Both the position numbers and the translations under genes were made by a program. A stretch of 48,089 nucleotides of DNA from an uncultured Acidobacteriia bacterium (lineage in GTDB: Bacteria; Acidobacteriota; Terriglobia; Bryobacterales; Bryobacteraceae), in contig CAIUOG010000042.1 in NCBI GenBank assembly GCA_903900705.1, forward strand, positions 1 through 48,089, given 5' to 3'. Below the pieces are notes generated by a model that was not told the DNA's origin, did no database searches, and saw only the letters and a program-made list of their open reading frames with translations. How positions within the stretch are numbered: the first letter of the stretch is position 1; each line of letters begins with the position of its first letter. Below, piece by piece: positions 46,908 to 48,089 of this stretch.

Positions 46908-47675
46908 ATGTCTGAAGCGGCTATTGAGGTCCACGATCTGCGCAAGGTTTACGACGGACGGGCTGTCGTGGACGGACTGAGCCTCACGGTGCCGCGCGGT
47001 TCGTTCTTCGGCTTTCTGGGACCGAACGGGGCAGGGAAGTCGACTACGATCCGGATGCTCACCGGTCTGATTCCCGCCACGTCCGGAAGCATGGAACTGC
47101 TCGGCCTTCCCATGCCGGCGCACGAGATCGCGATTAAGCAGAGAATCGGGTTGGTGCCGGATGAGTCGCTTCTGTTCGACCGTCTGACGGGTCCGGAGTT
47201 CCTCGAATTCGTCGGGCGGATGTACCGCCTGGAGCGCGTGCTGGCCCGCCGTAGAGCGGAAGAGCTGCTGGAACTGTTTGAACTCGCGGATGAACGCCGC
47301 AAGCTGATCGGCGAGTATTCGAAGGGTATGCGAAAGCGTATCGCGATGGCCGCGTCACTCATCCACAAGCCGGAATTATTCCTGATGGACGAGCCGTTTG
47401 AAGGTGTGGACGCGGTGGGCGCGCGGCTCATGAAGGACATTCTTCTCGATCAGGTCCGCGCCGGCGCGACCATCTTTCTGACCTCCCACGTTCTGGAAGT
47501 GGTGGAACGCCTCTGCGACCATGCGGCGATCATCAACGCCGGGAAGATAGTCGCGGAGGGAAGCATGGACGAGCTCCGCGGCGGATCAGAGACACTGGAA
47601 GATGTTTTTGTGCGCACTATTGGCGCCGGCGGCATCCATGAAAAACGCTACGAAAGGCTCGAATGGCTCGCTTAA
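46908..47675 (+). CDS. ABC transporter ATP-binding protein
   Basis: The 255-aa product is an ABC ATPase of the ABC-2 exporter type, with Walker A GPNGAGKST (38-46), Walker B LFLMDEP (157-163) and the switch His in LTSHVLEVVERL. The signature loop is altered to YSKGMRKR (137-144) instead of LSGGQ, and the Q-loop Gln is replaced in GLVPDES; the YSKGM form is common in drug and Gliding/ABC-2 type ATPases. No permease is next to it. Instead its last 13 bases overlap the start of an M61-like peptidase gene. AAGG precedes the ATG by 7 bases. Confidence 0.93.
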   Translation: MSEAAIEVHDLRKVYDGRAVVDGLSLTVPRGSFFGFLGPNGAGKSTTIRMLTGLIPATSGSMELLGLPMPAHEIAIKQRIGLVPDESLLFDRLTGPEFLEFVGRMYRLERVLARRRAEELLELFELADERRKLIGEYSKGMRKRIAMAASLIHKPELFLMDEPFEGVDAVGARLMKDILLDQVRAGATIFLTSHVLEVVERLCDHAAIINAGKIVAEGSMDELRGGSETLEDVFVRTIGAGGIHEKRYERLEWLA

Positions 47676-48089
47676 GACTCGCAAACTCTCTTCTTTTTGC
47701 CGCCGTGTTTTTGTCAGCAACGGCTCCGGCGCAGACGCCCGGCACGATCCGTCTCAACGTGGACGCGAGTGAGGCCACCCGCCGTCTGCTGCACACCACC
47801 ATGCAGTTTCCCGTGAAGCCCGGACCGCTTTCCCTGCTGTATCCGAAATGGATTCCCGGCGAGCACGGCCCCACCGGCCCGATTGAGGACCTGGCCGGCA
47901 TCAAAGTCTCGGCGAATGGCAAGCCACTTCCCTGGAAACGCGATGCCGTGAATATGTATGAGTTCCATATCGACGTGCCTGCCGGCGTTTCGCTGCTGGA
48001 TGTCACCGCCGAGTTTATTTCGCCGCCGGAGACGGGCGGGTTCTCGTCGGGCAGTTCCATCACGTCTGAACTCGCGGTGCTCAGCTGGA
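47663..48089 (+). CDS. M61-family peptidase, N-terminal part (cut by window edge)
   Basis: The visible 142 codons give a signal peptide (ANSLLFAAVFLSATAPAQ) and a beta-rich domain with LLHTTMQFPVKPGPLSLLYPKW in two parts, IPGEHGPTGPIEDLAGIKV and MYEFHIDVPAG, as in the N-terminal domain of M61 peptidases. The catalytic domain lies beyond the window, so activity cannot be judged. Unlike the M61 enzyme at 1108, this one is exported. The ATG overlaps the end of the ABC ATPase gene by 13 bases in another frame, implying translational coupling. Confidence 0.82.
   Translation, partial: MARLRLANSLLFAAVFLSATAPAQTPGTIRLNVDASEATRRLLHTTMQFPVKPGPLSLLYPKWIPGEHGPTGPIEDLAGIKVSANGKPLPWKRDAVNMYEFHIDVPAGVSLLDVTAEFISPPETGGFSSGSSITSELAVLSW

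Overview
The window looks like chromosomal DNA from a high-GC soil Acidobacterium of the Solibacter/Bryobacter type (Bryobacterales). This is inferred from family content and no database was searched. The pointers are two pairs of DUF1549/DUF1553 and DUF1501 secreted proteins, a large Oar-like TonB-dependent receptor with an N-terminal carboxypeptidase-regulatory-like domain, a PEP-CTERM protein, an M61 peptidase and the start of a second one, several TPR/HEAT secreted proteins, and many GTG/TTG starts. I see no phage genes, transposases, CRISPR arrays, rRNA or tRNA genes. Gene density is high and most gaps are under 150 bp.

Layout. 1-5.4 kb: a FecR/DUF6600 surface protein (cut by the left edge), a divergent M61 peptidase, a YjhG/YagF-type D-xylonate dehydratase and an orphan NarL/FixJ response regulator. 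5.5-10.1 kb (minus strand): the conserved rpmH-rnpA-yidD-yidC-jag-mnmE block, in which genes overlap and rnpA has no ordinary start codon. 10.2-14.9 kb: a secreted TPR protein with a DUF2103-like gene, then miaA and a CsgG/FlgO-like TPR protein on the other strand. 15-18.4 kb: the first DUF1549/DUF1553 + DUF1501 pair. 18.5-21 kb: argG with a good terminator, a DUF4242 protein and a PEP-CTERM protein. 21-26.5 kb: a soluble hybrid histidine kinase behind a CocE-like hydrolase, OsmC and a sugar epimerase-like protein. 26.4-29.2 kb (minus strand): SRP RNA-dnaX-ybaB-recR. 29.3-38.4 kb: the TonB receptor, a fused acetylesterase-pectin methylesterase, a secreted RNase T2 and the second cytochrome-like/DUF1501 pair. 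38.4-44.9 kb: a small CPCC protein, an Old Yellow Enzyme, a duplicated beta-sandwich protein, an NtrB/NtrC-type pair, a HEAT protein and a DUF1801 protein. 44.9-48.1 kb: a small charged secreted protein, a phytoene-desaturase-like oxidoreductase, an ABC ATPase and the start of a second M61 peptidase.

How the genes fit together. The housekeeping blocks cover ribosome and tRNA maturation, membrane protein insertion (SRP RNA, YidC, YidD), replication and recombination (DnaX, YbaB, RecR), and arginine synthesis. Around them sits a scavenging, envelope-oriented set: pectin ester removal, pentonate dehydration, outer-membrane uptake, secreted nuclease and peptidases. The least understood recurring unit is the adjacent pair of a Sec-exported CxxCH protein (DUF1549/DUF1553) and a Tat-exported DUF1501 protein. 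It occurs twice with different architectures and is the best candidate here for undescribed biology. The other points of note are small-scale: the rnpA start, start codons of divergent genes that overlap, an AT-rich 10-bp dyad, and a 12-bp tandem repeat that carries a stop codon.
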